Source: Cavia porcellus
Lineage: Eukaryota; Chordata; Mammalia; Rodentia; Caviidae
Assembly (NCBI RefSeq): GCF_034190915.1
Contig: NW_026947486.1
Span: 102,405,123 to 102,469,122, forward strand
Direction of reading: 5' to 3'
DNA: 64,000 nt
The notes beneath the pieces are model-generated. The model was not told the DNA's origin. It ran no database searches and saw only the letters and a list, made by a program, of their open reading frames with translations. Positions within the stretch are counted from its first letter, which is position 1; each line of letters starts with the position of its first letter. The position numbers were made by a program, and so were the translations under genes. This document shows positions 12,201-22,912 of the stretch, in pieces.

Positions 12201-15200
12201 ATATCATATGAAGTATTATAATTAGAGATAATTTAACATATTGGGGAGATGTGTGTAACATATATGCAAATACTTTACCATTTTTATATAAGGCCCTTGA
12301 GTGTTTGCAGATTTTGATATCCAAGGGGGATCCTAGGACCTATCCTCTTCGGATACAGAGGGATGGCTGTCTTTCTGAGAATCATAAATATTAAATAATC
12401 AACCGTTTTTAGGAATTTCATTACAATATTCTTATGGGACAAGTTACTCTGAAAAAAAAATACATGCCGAGAATTTCAGATACTGTGTTTATTCCCTTCA
12501 GTACCCAGTGTTTGTATTTCAGAAGATTCTAGGAATGGAATTATGACTAAAATATACCTTACTGTTTTGGACTCCAATAATTATCTTTATTAAATACTCA
12601 ATATATTAATTAATAATATATATCATTATATTAACAACCCATTTTCTCTCTAACAAGTCTGAAACAATTCCGTTTCTTGTTGCTATTTCATTGCACTAGG
12701 CAGTTGGATTGGAGACCTGAGAGGAGAGCCGGACCATCCCGAATGCGCCATGAACGAGTTGTCATCATCAAAAATATGTTTCACCCTGAAGATTTTGAGG
12801 TACAGGATCGTGTTCTAATGGATAGATAGAGATGCCAATGTCCTTGGTTTCAGGGGTGCCTAAAGTTGCTTTGCCTCATCTTTGCCATGTCACATTCTAG
12901 GTGTTCACGTAGTAGAAGAAGGAAAGTCGAGCCACGACTGAACTTCTGTTTTGGAATTCCTTTAGTTCCACCCGTTATCCTTTTACCATAATTGTATGCT
13001 AGAGAAGACTGTTTAGTATGCCTACCGAGGCCCAAAACAGCTCTCTGGTATGGGATATCGCTAATAATGTCATCATTAATATTGATGGAAAGAAATTTTA
13101 TTAGGGGCTGGGGATTTAGCTCAGCAGCATAAGCACCTGCCTTGCAAGCAGGCGGTCATGAGTTCCATCCCTGGTACCGATAAAAAAAAAAAGTTAAAAA
13201 TATTGGTGGAAAGAGCTTGTGGACTTTGGTGCAAGATACTACTTCCATACTTGAAAATGAAAGTTCACTTTCCTCCTAAAAGTTCCTTAAAAGAACCTTA
13301 ACTTAATGAAATTTAGCCTCTGGTGTTTAAATAGTGGGGACTTCGTTTTTACCAAACTTTTTAGTACCTGTTAAGGTGTTATAGTACTTAATATCCATGT
13401 AAAATTTGTAGACCAGCAAATAAAAGTGCCTAAAAGAAGATTGCCTAGCTACGAAAGAAGTTTAAGGAATATTAATGGACATTAAGGTACCTTGTGCTGC
13501 ATTTTGCCTCAGCTTGTACATGTGTCTGCTGGTGTAGGTTGTCACAATTGTTAATGGAAAAATAACTGTTTATTCTGTGTCTGGTTCTGGAATTCAGGTA
13601 GCAAGTTACACACGAGAGAACAATGTTCATCACATAAAATCCCAGTTTTATAATTGTTTCAGTTGCTGCAGTATGTGTATTAAACAGTCTTATATAGCAT
13701 ACAATTACAGTAAAAGAATATCAGGTGAAACAGGGAATTCCAACACTTAAATTCAATGGCAGGTCTATTTTCCTTCTTCACCTACTACATAACACCTTGT
13801 TGTTTTTGTGCATGGATTATAAACAGTGTCAAAATAGCAGTGTCATTTTAGCCCCCCTTAAGAACCCTAGATGGGTACTTGAGCTCCATCTCTGGATCAT
13901 GATATGTCATGATTGTCCACCTATGAAATCTGGGTTTCTTTTGAAGTCACTTTGTAGATATGAGTGGTCTATGTATAAAGTTGCTTAATGTCTCAATATG
14001 CATCATTATGGACTTGTGCTATCCTGTGTGGTAGATTCTAGCCGCATGATTATTTACATTAAAATTTAAAAAATTAAGCATTCAATTTAATTGTACTAGC
14101 TACCTGTAGCTAGTAATAGCTATCAAATAATACAGATATATAAAATTTCTATCACAGAAAGTACCAGACAGTACTAGTATAGACATAACTTAACAGAAAG
14201 GTTCTATATGACAGCCTACTTTCATTGCACTATTTTGGTAACTCTGATTTGACCAAAGACTCTTAGGAACCTAAAGGACAAACATCAGCATTGAGCTTTT
14301 CTTTTTTTTTTTTTTTATTTAAAAGGAAAAAGAGAAAAACACAAAACAAAACAAAGCAGTGTAAGGTTACACATAATACAGAACTACAAAAAAAACATAA
14401 CAGTAAGAAATCACCTGTTAATAGATTACATATTATCATCTTGGAAATAGTTGCTCAAATCACAGTATCAAAGAATACAAAGTAGACATTCAAGCAGAGA
14501 GACTGCAAACAGCTGTGTTCAATGATCCAAAAACATTAATATAGTCAGCTATTTAACACACCTAAACACAGAGCTTTTCAATCAAAAACAACTAAATTTT
14601 CAGATCCCCCGGGCTATCGGAAAGAAATCAGATTTGGGGAAGTGAAGTATATTTTTATTCCAAATAGTTAACAAATACTAGAAGCAGCATTCCTAAAAAT
14701 ACTCATACAATATCAAGGTAAACAGTGAGGGAAAATATTTTTAGTGTAATTTCAGAGGATTTTAGTTTTTATTTCAAGGCTTTATTTAAGTGCTTTTCCT
14801 GCCAGATTTGAATGGCAAGAGATAAAGAATCAAAACTCAGATCCAGAGATAGATTTTTCTCTTTGTGTATATCAGCACTGTCAAATAGAAATAAACTGTG
14901 AAGCACATGTGTGCTCTTAAATTTTTCTGTAGCCTCAATAAAAATATAACATGAAACCAGGAAAATTAGTTTTAGTGATGAATTTTATTTAACCCAGTGT
15001 ATCAAAAATATTATAATTTCATCATATAACAGGCTGTATTATTTTTTCCCTTTGGTACTAAATCTTCAGAGTGTGGTATGCACATGTAGAACACATTTAA
15101 GTTTGGACTAGCTCTATTTCACGTTCTCAGTAACCACGTGTGGTCACTGTCTACCAGCTTAGCCAGCATAAGTTTGGATTTGAAAGGCATGAGAAGCATG

Positions 15201-18200
15201 GTTTATTTCTTCCATGGAAAACAAAATACCACCCTGGAAAAACTGCTGAGAGTTAACTTCAGAAAGTTGGAATGCATGTGGCTGATTTTAATCTCAGATG
15301 TATTGCTTGCTAAATCTAGTCTTCAGAAAATTGCCACATGTAACTTTCAAAAGGAGAGGGATACTACCATTAAGCATAAGGGTACTGTACAGCAATGAAA
15401 TACAGTAGTTTTTCAAGCTGATATGAAATGGAGTTCTGGGAAGACTTAGGCTGAGGATTAGTATCTTATAATAAGAGTGCTAAGATGTTGATACAGAAAT
15501 AAAGGTGATGACTTCCTGCTCTGTGCCCTAATAGAATCATGTAAATTCACATTTTGGTCAATGGGTAGAAGTGATACCTTTTTGCTTTTAATGTAATCTT
15601 TATCGCCCTTGATAAGTAAAAGAGAGGCTTTTATTGATTGACTGCATATAAAATTCTGTAGCACGCATAAGATTCATTAAACCAAGTATCCTGCTTTTAG
15701 AAGGCACATTATCCTGTAAGAGTTAACCAAACACACATCACCAAAAGCCACTATGTGACTGCCAAAGTGTTTGCTTCCCTTCCCATTTTTTTCAGTTCTC
15801 ATGTTCTTTGCGAAATAAATTGGCTTCTCCAACATTAGATTTTATAAATGGGGGATTTCAGCCTACCAGCTGAATTGGAGAAACTTCAGATTTGTGCAAA
15901 TGAGTGGGATTTTATAGTTTTTATTTTAAATCTGACTTCAGTAATTGCTTATAAGTTGTTTATTTTTGAGAGAAATTTAGGATAGAAAGTCACTTTTTGT
16001 TAGTTCATTGTAGTTCTTCTTTAGTTGGTGAGAAAATTAAAAATCTGTAAGAAAGATAGATACACCAAAATGTTTCCTACAAAGTATAAGTTGACTTCAG
16101 TAGAAATTCATAAATTTGTATTTGCTTGTAGTTTAAATTCAAGTTGAAATGAATCTTTCTGAGCCATTTTTATGTATTGAGACTTACAAAAGGTTTGTCA
16201 GTCTCTACTGGGAGTCTTAAATGCTTTTGTTCTGGGAAAGAGAGTCTAGCTGAACTGGAAACCACTAGAAACAGCAATGTTTGAGTGTTCTTGATTCCCA
16301 GAATGTGTTTTACTGTATGCTTAATATTTTGCATAGTAAGTGGTTCTGTTGTAGTATGGCAGATGATAAGACAAACAGTCGTTAGAGAGTTTACCTTGGG
16401 AATTAAAGTACAATCTTGGAAATGCATGAAAAAGGACATGCCTCTCTCTATTAGACCATTTCTGTAAAGGAAATTTTTCTGCATCCCACACAGAACAGGA
16501 ATTAGCAGGGTCTGATGAATATGTGCCACAGACCTTCTGTCCAAAGCTGCTGTTTCTTTGAGCTTTCGAGTCCCACTTCCTTTCCTTCTCCTTTGCCACT
16601 GGACACCCTTCTGCTATCTGCTGTTTTTGTCCATTTCCTCAGTCTTAAGCATGGAGCAGACATATCCTGGTAGCAGTGGCAATCATAGTCTCACTTCGTT
16701 TGAGTTTGATTTTTTCTTTTAATTTTGTAGACCACAGACAAACATAACCAACCTTAAGTGAAATGTGTTTTTTAATTTATTGATTTGCCAGAGCAAGAAG
16801 TTTGATTCTTTGGAATTAAAAAAGGGGCAGTCCCATTTTAATCATGTTTATTTTTGCAGGATGATCCATTGGTTCTGAATGAAATCAGAGAAGATCTTCG
16901 AGTAGAATGTGCCAAATTTGGTCAAATTAAGAAGCTCCTCCTGTTTGATGTAAGTTGATGGCATAGACCAAAGAATCCTAAAGCAGTCATTCTTCTAACT
17001 AACTGATTGTTGAACATCAGTACACACTGAACTTTGGATTTAATGTTTTTATACAGTAAGTCTATTTGATGGTGGTCGTCTTTGGCAGTAATTAGATGAG
17101 CATGATTTTGATAGATTTGGTATGCCTACTAATTTTCCATTGTTACTCTGGAGCTGTGGTGTAGTTCCTCCATTACTGCTGTAGAGTATGTGATCAAGTC
17201 AACAAAACCAAATTAAAAATCTGTGAGACTTTATGGTTTTCTGTTTGCCTATATTTTCCTCTGTGTGAATTATTATTCATATTTGGAACAATTAACAGAT
17301 ACACTCTCCTGCGTCTTTCCCCTTATCCGTCTTTTGCTTCTGAAATTGACTCACAGTAATATTGCTGGTTTATTACAAGGTAGTTGGTACATTACCTTGT
17401 TAATCCTCACAAACCATCTGGTTAGGTGGATAACAACCTCCTCTGCCACCTCACAGATGAAGAAACCAGTGCTTTAAGACAGAATGATTTGCTGTAGTAA
17501 TGAAAGCCAGAATTCAAGCCCAGGACAAATCTAACTCAGATTTTGACTTGCTTTTAACAATTATACTGTCTTGCCTCTCATTAGACATTGTTGTCGTTGG
17601 AGATGTGTCCAAAGACATTGTGTTTTGTTCTTGGTAGTTAAGGTGAAGCTAAAGAAGCAACTGACTGCATGTTACTGGCTGCAAACAAAGACTGTATAAA
17701 GTCTTTCACTTCAGTGTATCCGAGAGAACACTCCATCCCTACTTTATCAAATGTATATCTTACTTTTAATCTTACTGTTCCTTCTCATCTTTCTAGAGGC
17801 ACCCCGATGGTGTGGCCTCTGTGTCCTTTAGGGATGCAGAGGAAGCTGATCACTGCATTCAGACCCTTGATGGAAGGTGGTTTGGTGGCCGTCAGATCAC
17901 TGCCCAAGCGTGGGATGGGACTACAGATTATCAGGTAAATCTGTCATTGTCAAGGGCTCATGTATGTTATTTCATTACCAACAGCACTCATCTAGCAATT
18001 GTTCAGAATGAAGTTTTGAGTTTGGTATAATCTGTTTAATGTACATGTACTTCTTTTAAATACTTTGCCTTCAGGGGATAAGGAAAATGTTTCAATCTTT
18101 TAGTTTGTTAGTCTGAAATTCTGAAATTTGATTAAAATTGTGATAAGAAATAGACACATTAAACCAAATTATTTCTCTTCCATTCTATGTTGTACAAAGC

Positions 18201-19635
18201 TCAAATATTAATTTGATAAGAAATGAGGTATTCCTGCAGTATTATGGCACTTGCATTTCATTGCACAATAATTAGTTAAGGGCAAAGATTTGAGAACTGA
18301 AAACAAGCAATTGCTTTTTTTTTCCTAAGAAGACTTTCCTTATAAACTCAGGGTACTTTCTTCAATATTAGAAATAGTGAAGTAATTGCTTCTTTTTGTC
18401 TGAAACTCATTTTAATGGCAGATTCTGCTTACTCACAGGTGGAGGAGACCTCAAGAGAAAGGGAGGAAAGGCTGAAAGGATGGGAGGCATTCCTTAATGC
18501 TCCTGAGGCCAACAGAAGCCTTCAGCGGTCAGATTCTGTCAGTGCTTCAGAAATGGCAGGGCCTTCTAGAGCGAGGCATTTTTCAGAGCCCCCGAGCACA
18601 TGGAAGATGAATGCTCAAGAAGCTGAAACTGGAATGGTATTTGAAGAACCTGTTGATGAGAAGAAGTTTGAAAAAACAGAGGATAGGAGAGAATTTGAAG
18701 AAGATGCTTCTGGAAAAGATCCTAAAGAAGGCAAGCTTGAAAAAGAATCCGAAGAGGGCTGTCCCGAGAGAGAGTGTGAAGGAGGCTGTTCTGAAAGGGA
18801 GTTTGAAGGAGGCTGTTTTGAAAGGGAGTTTGAAGAGGGCAGTCCCAAAAAAGAGTTGAAGGAGAATGGCTCCGAAAGAGAATCTACAAAGAAGATACTC
18901 GGGAAAACTTGTGAAGAGAATGGCCTTGCCAGCGAGTCTGAAGATGATGATGCCAACCCAGGGTCCAAAGAGGAGGGCAGCCCCCAAAAAGAATCTGAAG
19001 AGGATGACTCTGAGAGAGAGTCTGACGAAGACCACTCGGAAAAGCAATCTGAAGATGGCTCTGAAAAAGAATTGGAGGAAAATGGTGTCGAGCAAGATTT
19101 TGATGAGGAAGGCTCTGACAGGGATTTTCCCGAAAACCTCTTTGACAAAGAGTTAGAAGAATATGACACAGACAAATCAGAATTTGAAGACACTGAAAGA
19201 ATGTTGGATGTGGAAGATTCTGAAAGGGAGTTTGACGAAGAGTCAGACGAAAAGGATGACGAGGAAACCTATGACCAGGTTTTTGATGATGAGTCAGACA
19301 AGAAAGAGGATGAAGAAGATGCAGATGGAAAAGAGCGTGAAGATGATGATGGAAAAGAGGGGGAAGATGACACAGATGGAAAGCTGTTTGAAGACTCAGA
19401 TGAAAAGGAAGATGAGGAAGATGCAGATGAAAAAGAAGAGGAAGATATAGATGAAAAGTTGTTTGAAGATGACAACTCCATTGAGAAGTTTGATGAGGTG
19501 AGTTTCGGTGAGAAGGAATTTGATGATGGTGATGACAGCGGTACTTTGGGGAATGTGATGGAAGAGGGGCCACTGTCCACAGACAGCAGCTTTGTTCTCA
19601 GCAGTGATGATGATGGTGATGATGATGATGTCTAA
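6036..19635 (+). CDS. HTATSF1: HTATSF1 (Tat-SF1), spliced gene, 752 aa
   Basis: Complete gene for HIV Tat-specific factor 1 homologue, a nuclear U2-snRNP-associated protein also linked to transcription elongation. Coding exons: 6036-6221, 7842-8022, 8448-8495, 8938-9092, 10918-11081, 12700-12799, 16860-16949, 17797-17934, 18439-19635. Their phases agree at every junction and sum to 2259 nt, 752 residues (human about 755). Residues 134-220 form RRM1 (NVYVSGLPP). Residues 265-352 form the second RRM, a U2AF-homology motif with the diagnostic Arg-x-Phe as RWF at 335-337, the surface that binds SF3B1 ligand motifs. From 355 onward the chain is Glu/Asp/Ser-rich and disordered, ending SSDDDGDDDDV. 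The start is the ATG after GAAAC, matching the family N-terminus MSGTNL. All introns are GT-AG except the third coding-exon donor, which is GC. No damage is seen. Confidence 0.97.
6222..7841. other. HTATSF1: HTATSF1 intron 2, nothing recognised
   Basis: AT-rich intronic sequence without a recognisable repeat or RNA gene, apart from a short TA run at about 6949-6960. Confidence 0.6.
7842..8022 (+). CDS. HTATSF1: HTATSF1 exon 3, GC donor
   Basis: Acceptor TTGTTTAG; begins ITEDFIATYQANYGF. The exon must end at TCAG (8022) to keep the reading frame SGWFH, and the intron then starts GCAAGT, a perfect GC-AG-type donor. Confidence 0.92.
8314..8403 (-). mobile_element. ID-type SINE in HTATSF1 intron 3, antisense
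   Basis: TTTTTTGGTACTGGGGATTG through GAGCTAAAACCCTGGCC; diverged reverse-complement copy, ending 44 bp before exon 4. Confidence 0.85.
8448..8495 (+). CDS. HTATSF1: HTATSF1 exon 4 (48-nt)
   Basis: Small exon between TTTTCAG and GTATGT, encoding WFHVEEDRNTNVYVS, the first strand of RRM1. Confidence 0.92.
8938..9092 (+). CDS. HTATSF1: HTATSF1 exon 5 (RRM1 core)
   Basis: Acceptor ATTACAG, donor AAG|GTTAGT. Encodes LPPDITVDEFIQLMSKFG through DGLCCYLK, the centre of RRM1. Confidence 0.95.
9418..9612 (+). mobile_element. Ancient hAT-type DNA transposon remnant
   Basis: Contains GTAGTTTTTGTAAATAAATT, TTGGAACACAGCCATACTC and CACAAAGCCTAAACTATTT in the order found in a common mammalian medium-reiterated DNA transposon fossil. 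I recall it as hAT-like but am not sure of the subfamily. Confidence 0.5.
10590..10790 (+). repeat. MIR SINE fossil (HTATSF1 intron 5)
   Basis: Runs from TGAATGCCAACTGTATGCTA through GATGAAGAAATTGGGACTTA to CCTGAGTTCACAAAGCTGC, the MIR core and 3' region. Confidence 0.65.
10918..11081 (+). CDS. HTATSF1: HTATSF1 exon 6 (RRM1 end, basic linker)
   Basis: Acceptor CTTTATAAAG, weak for pyrimidines. Encodes RESVELALKLLDEDEIRGYK and a lysine-rich linker (KKKKKCKDYKKK). Ends CAACAAAA|GTTAGT in phase 2. Confidence 0.93.
11117..11264 (+). mobile_element. B1-like 7SL SINE (HTATSF1 intron 6)
   Basis: Starts GCCGGGTGTGATGGCTCACT, has GTTGAGGCAGGAGGATGG and ends GAGACCCTGTCTCTCAAAAG. Flanked by a 12-bp duplication AAAAGTCATTTT at 11104-11115 and 11265-11276, so the insertion boundaries are clear. 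Confidence 0.93.
12285..12375 (-). mobile_element. Tigger-type DNA transposon end
   Basis: CCCTTGAGTGTTTGCAGATT, TTGATATCCAAGGGGGATCC and GGATACAGAGGGATGGCTG match the reverse complement of the Tigger/MER2 terminal region (TCCCTCGGTATCC...GGATTGG). Confidence 0.65.
12700..12799 (+). CDS. HTATSF1: HTATSF1 exon 7 (start of UHM)
   Basis: Acceptor TTGCACTAG; encodes QLDWRPERRAGPSRMRHERV and VVIIKNMFHPEDFE, then GAG|GTACAG. Confidence 0.94.
13104..13193 (+). mobile_element. ID-type SINE, young-looking copy
   Basis: GGGGCTGGGGATTTAGCTCA to GGTACCGATAAAAAAAAAA with near-consensus A and B boxes. A 16-bp direct repeat with one mismatch (AATATTGATGGAAAGA at 13078, AATATTGGTGGAAAGA at 13199) brackets it, but the left copy stops 10 bp before the SINE. 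Confidence 0.93.
14017..14178 (-). mobile_element. MER5-type hAT-Charlie remnant
   Basis: Both ends are visible: GTGCTATCCTGTGTGGTAG and TACCAGACAGTACTAG, with the internal AGCCGCATGATTATTTACATT piece. These match the MER5 inverted-terminal sequence. Confidence 0.65.
14874..15162 (+). mobile_element. MER5A-like hAT-Charlie remnant
   Basis: CAGCACTGTCAAATAGAAAT at the 5' end, TTTTATTTAACCCAGTGTAT and ACTAAATCTTCAGAGTGTGG internally, and AAGTTTGGACTAGCTCTATT near the 3' end follow the MER5A consensus in order. Confidence 0.75.
16860..16949 (+). CDS. HTATSF1: HTATSF1 exon 8 (UHM)
   Basis: 90-nt exon, acceptor TTTTTGCAG, donor GAT|GTAAGT. Encodes the acidic helix LNEIREDLRVECAKFGQIKK of the U2AF-homology motif. 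Confidence 0.95.
17385..17580 (+). repeat. MIR SINE fossil (HTATSF1 intron 8)
   Basis: TTAATCCTCACAAACCATCT, CACCTCACAGATGAAGAAAC and AGAATTCAAGCCCAGGAC are MIR core and 3' features. Confidence 0.65.
17797..17934 (+). CDS. HTATSF1: HTATSF1 exon 9 (UHM with RWF)
   Basis: Acceptor CTTTCTAG, donor CAG|GTAAAT. Contains DGVASVSF and LDGRWFGGRQITAQAWDG; the RWF loop is the UHM signature. Confidence 0.95.
18439..19635 (+). CDS. HTATSF1: HTATSF1 exon 10 (acidic tail)
   Basis: Acceptor TACTCACAG, then 398 codons and TAA. Begins VEETSREREERLKGWEAFLN, then a Ser-rich stretch (SDSVSASEMAGPSRARHFSE), then acidic low-complexity sequence to the end. Opposite-strand and +1 ORFs here are shadows of the codon bias. 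Confidence 0.95.
   Translation: MEETSREREERLKGWEAFLNAPEANRSLQRSDSVSASEMAGPSRARHFSEPPSTWKMNAQEAETGMVFEEPVDEKKFEKTEDRREFEEDASGKDPKEGKLEKESEEGCPERECEGGCSEREFEGGCFEREFEEGSPKKELKENGSERESTKKILGKTCEENGLASESEDDDANPGSKEEGSPQKESEEDDSERESDEDHSEKQSEDGSEKELEENGVEQDFDEEGSDRDFPENLFDKELEEYDTDKSEFEDTERMLDVEDSEREFDEESDEKDDEETYDQVFDDESDKKEDEEDADGKEREDDDGKEGEDDTDGKLFEDSDEKEDEEDADEKEEEDIDEKLFEDDNSIEKFDEVSFGEKEFDDGDDSGTLGNVMEEGPLSTDSSFVLSSDDDGDDDDV
18751..18885 (+). repeat. HTATSF1: 27-bp coding tandem repeat in HTATSF1 tail
   Basis: Five consecutive 9-codon units: EEGCPEREC, EGGCSEREF, EGGCFEREF, EEGSPKKEL, KENGSERES. Units 2 and 3 are almost identical at DNA level. Longer-period acidic repeats continue downstream to about 19500. 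Confidence 0.85.
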
Positions 19636-19946
19636 TCCCTTAAACTTGCTTTTTAGAGAGTCTATCTCCATTTGCCTGTGCTTCAGGGCCATTACTAGTA
19701 GTTACATGAACATGTGCATAGTGGTAGGATGCCCTCACACTAACGCATCAATTTTCTCATTGTTTCTTGTACCTAATGTTTTTAAATATATGTTAATTGG
19801 CTGTTCAGTTAAAGCTGTTATAATGCAAATAACTGGATACTTGTCTTTTGTCAGATTTGTTAAATGCATGCAGAATAATATTTTTAAAAGTATTCTGATT
19901 GAAGTTTGTGATATTCAGAAATAAAAAATATGCAGAAACTGAAAAT
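19636..19946 (+). other. HTATSF1: HTATSF1 3' UTR with poly(A) signal
   Basis: Short AT-rich 3' UTR. AATAAA at 19920-19925 is followed by AAAAATATG; cleavage is probably within about 25 nt downstream, just before a B1 SINE. Confidence 0.75.
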
Positions 19947-19959
19947 TGGACTGGAGTTA

Positions 19960-20123
19960 AATTTTTGTTTTTGTTTTTGTTTTTTAACATTAGGTCTCTC
20001 TGATTAGTTCAGGCTGGCCTTGAACTCACTATGTAGCCCATGCTGCGCTCAAACTCATGGCAGTCTTACTGCCTCAGCCACCCAAGTGCTGGGTTTATAG
20101 GCTTGTGCCACCACACCCAGCTA
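19960..20123 (-). mobile_element. B1-like 7SL SINE, antisense
   Basis: T-rich start, CAGGCTGGCCTTGAACTCAC, CCTCAGCCACCCAAGTGCTG, ending GCCACCACACCCAGCT. Lies immediately after the HTATSF1 poly(A) site. Confidence 0.9.
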
Positions 20124-22259
20124 AATTTCACTTTAAATTCGTGGTATTGCTTTATTATCCCTCTGGAGCCCCCATTTCCAATTTGTGTCACCACTTCTGT
20201 CCCTGTTACAAATTCACAATCCTTGAAAATTACTTTCCTCCCTACCCTACTTCAATTACTGAAAATACAGAGATGAGAATTCTTCCATGTACTATTTCTT
20301 ACAATCTCTGTACCCTGTTAGAAATCCATAAAAGTTAAGTTCCCTCCCCCCAGAAAAATGTATGCGCATACAGTATACATTTCCTATGTAAGCTTTGGGA
20401 CCCTTTGTGGGTTCCCTGAAGGCATACTTTGTTGTTTGTTTGTTTTATTAGAATTATTGCAAAGTTGTATAGTTCTGATAAAAGACTGGGTCCTTTTTGA
20501 TTGTGATCTGCAGTTTCAATGCTAGTGTATTTACTGACCATGAAGCAGTAGGAAGTTATTCTGATAATTTAGAAGCTTGAACTGAATGGGTGCTGTCCTC
20601 TATTACAGCTTCTGTTAGTGTAATTGCTCTGTTCAGACAGCAAAGAGTTGCTATGCTTCAAGTCCATTTTTGTTTGCAGAATTTTTTTAGTGTCTGGGAT
20701 TTCTTAAAATCTTCAGGCTTTCACCAGGGATGAGTGATCAAGGTTTAAAAAAAGTGATAAACTGCAAACCAAAATAGTGTTCCTTTGAAGATAATCTAGG
20801 ATCATTTAACACTGATTTATTGGAGAATTTGTTTTCTAAATTAAAAAAAAAATGCTTTACCTTCTGTTCTCAGTGGTTGGGACACAATCCTACAACGTAA
20901 ATTACCTCTACAACCTTGAAAAGGAGGCCCATTTCATTTTTTACATTAAAACGTAATTTTGGAAATCCATAATCTCAGAAGACTATTTATATATCTAGTG
21001 TTTCCAGGATTAACCATTATTTAGTAATACGGTCATTTAGAGATAGGAAATACACTCAAGGTGGTAGTAAACTCTCTGTTTGGGGGGCTATATTGTCCTA
21101 AAGCATTGCTGTCCCTGGCAGGTTATTTGTGAGTGAGTTTGTGTGTGTGTGTGAATGGTTTGAAATAGAGGATGCTGTTCCCATATTCTGACCTCTTCCT
21201 GCTCTTTAATTTGGTTGATAATAATTTGGATGTACTTTTTCATATAAATACACCATCACTGAAAGTCACAAACAGATGTAAGATGGTAAATAATTTATGG
21301 GACTATAGAAATGAATAAAGCAACAAAGCACTCATACATATCCACCTGCACAGCATAAGCTGGTTTCATTGGTCCTAAAAGTTTATTATGAGGCAAGAAA
21401 TACATCCTGTTATTGAAAGAAAAATACGTGAGGGTGAATGCTGAGCATAATACAGCATAGCGTTACTTTACAAAATTTTAAATTTAATGCTCCATAAGGC
21501 TTTACACACAAAATACTCGTACTGTATTGTCTTGAGTGCCCAGCTCTCTTGAGTCTACAAGTGTTTTGAGTAAGAAACATGAAACTTCAACGTTACATAA
21601 TAAAGCATTCATTTCAGTCATTTCCTCTGATAACTGGTGACTAGAACTTTGGCTATTTGTAGCATGTTTGTGATTATAGAAAGAGGTAACTTTACCACTT
21701 TCTTGCTCACATCAGGGAAACAGGTTAGTGAGGGGTATAAACAGGTGGTCATGGGAATGAGGTGTAGTAAGAGGCAACAAAACATTTCAGCAGACTGATT
21801 TTAGTGATCATCTTTTAACAAGGGCAAGGAACTTGTTCCTGAAAGAGATGCAATAGAAATCTTTAAGCATATTACAAATATTCACAAAGCCAAAATTTTA
21901 AAACCATCAAATACACTTGCATACTCCCTCTTGTTCACTTGAGGCAGTTTATTGACTTCACTACTCGGTGGTCATTCTTGATTACTTCCGTATAGATTTA
22001 AAGGATTGTTTAACACCAGTCTTGTCACCTCAGAAGTCTACTTTCGAATGCAAAATATAGGCATCATCTTTGATTTCTCTGTGTCTTCATCTTGTGCGTC
22101 CACGTTCTGTTGGCTCTAACTGTAGACATCTAGCATTTGCACTCGGGTTCCTGTGTCCACTCCTTCCACCCTAGAAGCAACCCTGCATCCCCTCAGCCTG
22201 CTTGCCTGAAAGAGCCTCCAGGTTGGACCCCCTCTTTGCACTCTTGTCCTCTTCTGAGT

Positions 22260-22830
22260 AGCTTTTATGTAATAGCCAGAATGATTAAAAGCAAACTCTT
22301 ACTGCCCCAAGTGATCTGATGGTTTTCCAATAAAATGTGCCAATAGCACTTAGAATAAAGTGCAAATTCCTTACTATGGCCTGCCCACAAGGCCCTGAAT
22401 AGAACTGTCCCTAGTTCTGAGACCACCAATTTCAGCTGTATATACATTACTTGGATTTCTCACATGCATCTCAGGACCTTTGCATGTATCTCTGCATCAG
22501 ATACTCTTTCCCCAGCCAAGTGAGATCTTTCTCATCCTTTAACCTGCTTAAGCATTGACTTCTACAGATCTTCACTATCCTACCTGTGATAACTTGCCCT
22601 TCATCCCCACCCAAATATTCCTTTCTGCTATTACTGCTAAACCATCTCCAGAGTAATTATTACAGCGTTAGATTATCTTATTTTTTTACTTGTCTTCCTC
22701 TGACTCTCCTCCCACCACCTTAAGAGTGTACAAGCTATGCAGCAGCCAGGGCTTTGTTATGGTCTCTGCTGTATTTCTAGTGCTTAAAATAGTGACTGAC
22801 ACATAATGGACAAATCATTTTTTTCAAGTG
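22260..22830 (+). repeat. L2 LINE 3' fragment
   Basis: Order of CTTAGAATAAAGTGCAAATT, ATGGCCTGCCCACAAGGCCC, TCTCAGGACCTTTGCATGTA, ACTCTTTCCCCAGCCAAGTG and ATAGTGACTGACACATAATG follows the L2 3' end. Confidence 0.75.
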
Positions 22831-22912
22831 CTGGAAATAATCATGAATTGTTAGGAGCGCCATAGTTTTAGAACAATGTGAAGAACTTTGAGTAGGTCAA
22901 GAAGAGAGGAGC

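Larger units (their letters stand above)
12800..16859. other. HTATSF1: HTATSF1 intron 7
   Basis: The longest intron, 4.06 kb. It holds one ID SINE and two MER5-type hAT remnants, annotated separately. The rest is unassigned AT-rich sequence. Short ORFs on both strands near 16.2-16.6 kb have no recognisable homology. Confidence 0.7.

Noticed and set aside
16170..16599. Overlapping ORFs on both strands in HTATSF1 intron 7
   Set aside because: No recognisable domain, start context or splice evidence; about the length expected by chance.
18583..19580. Minus-strand and +2/+3 ORFs of 82-229 codons over HTATSF1 exon 10
   Set aside because: Shadows of GAA/GAT-rich codons of the acidic tail; the + frame with family homology explains the region.
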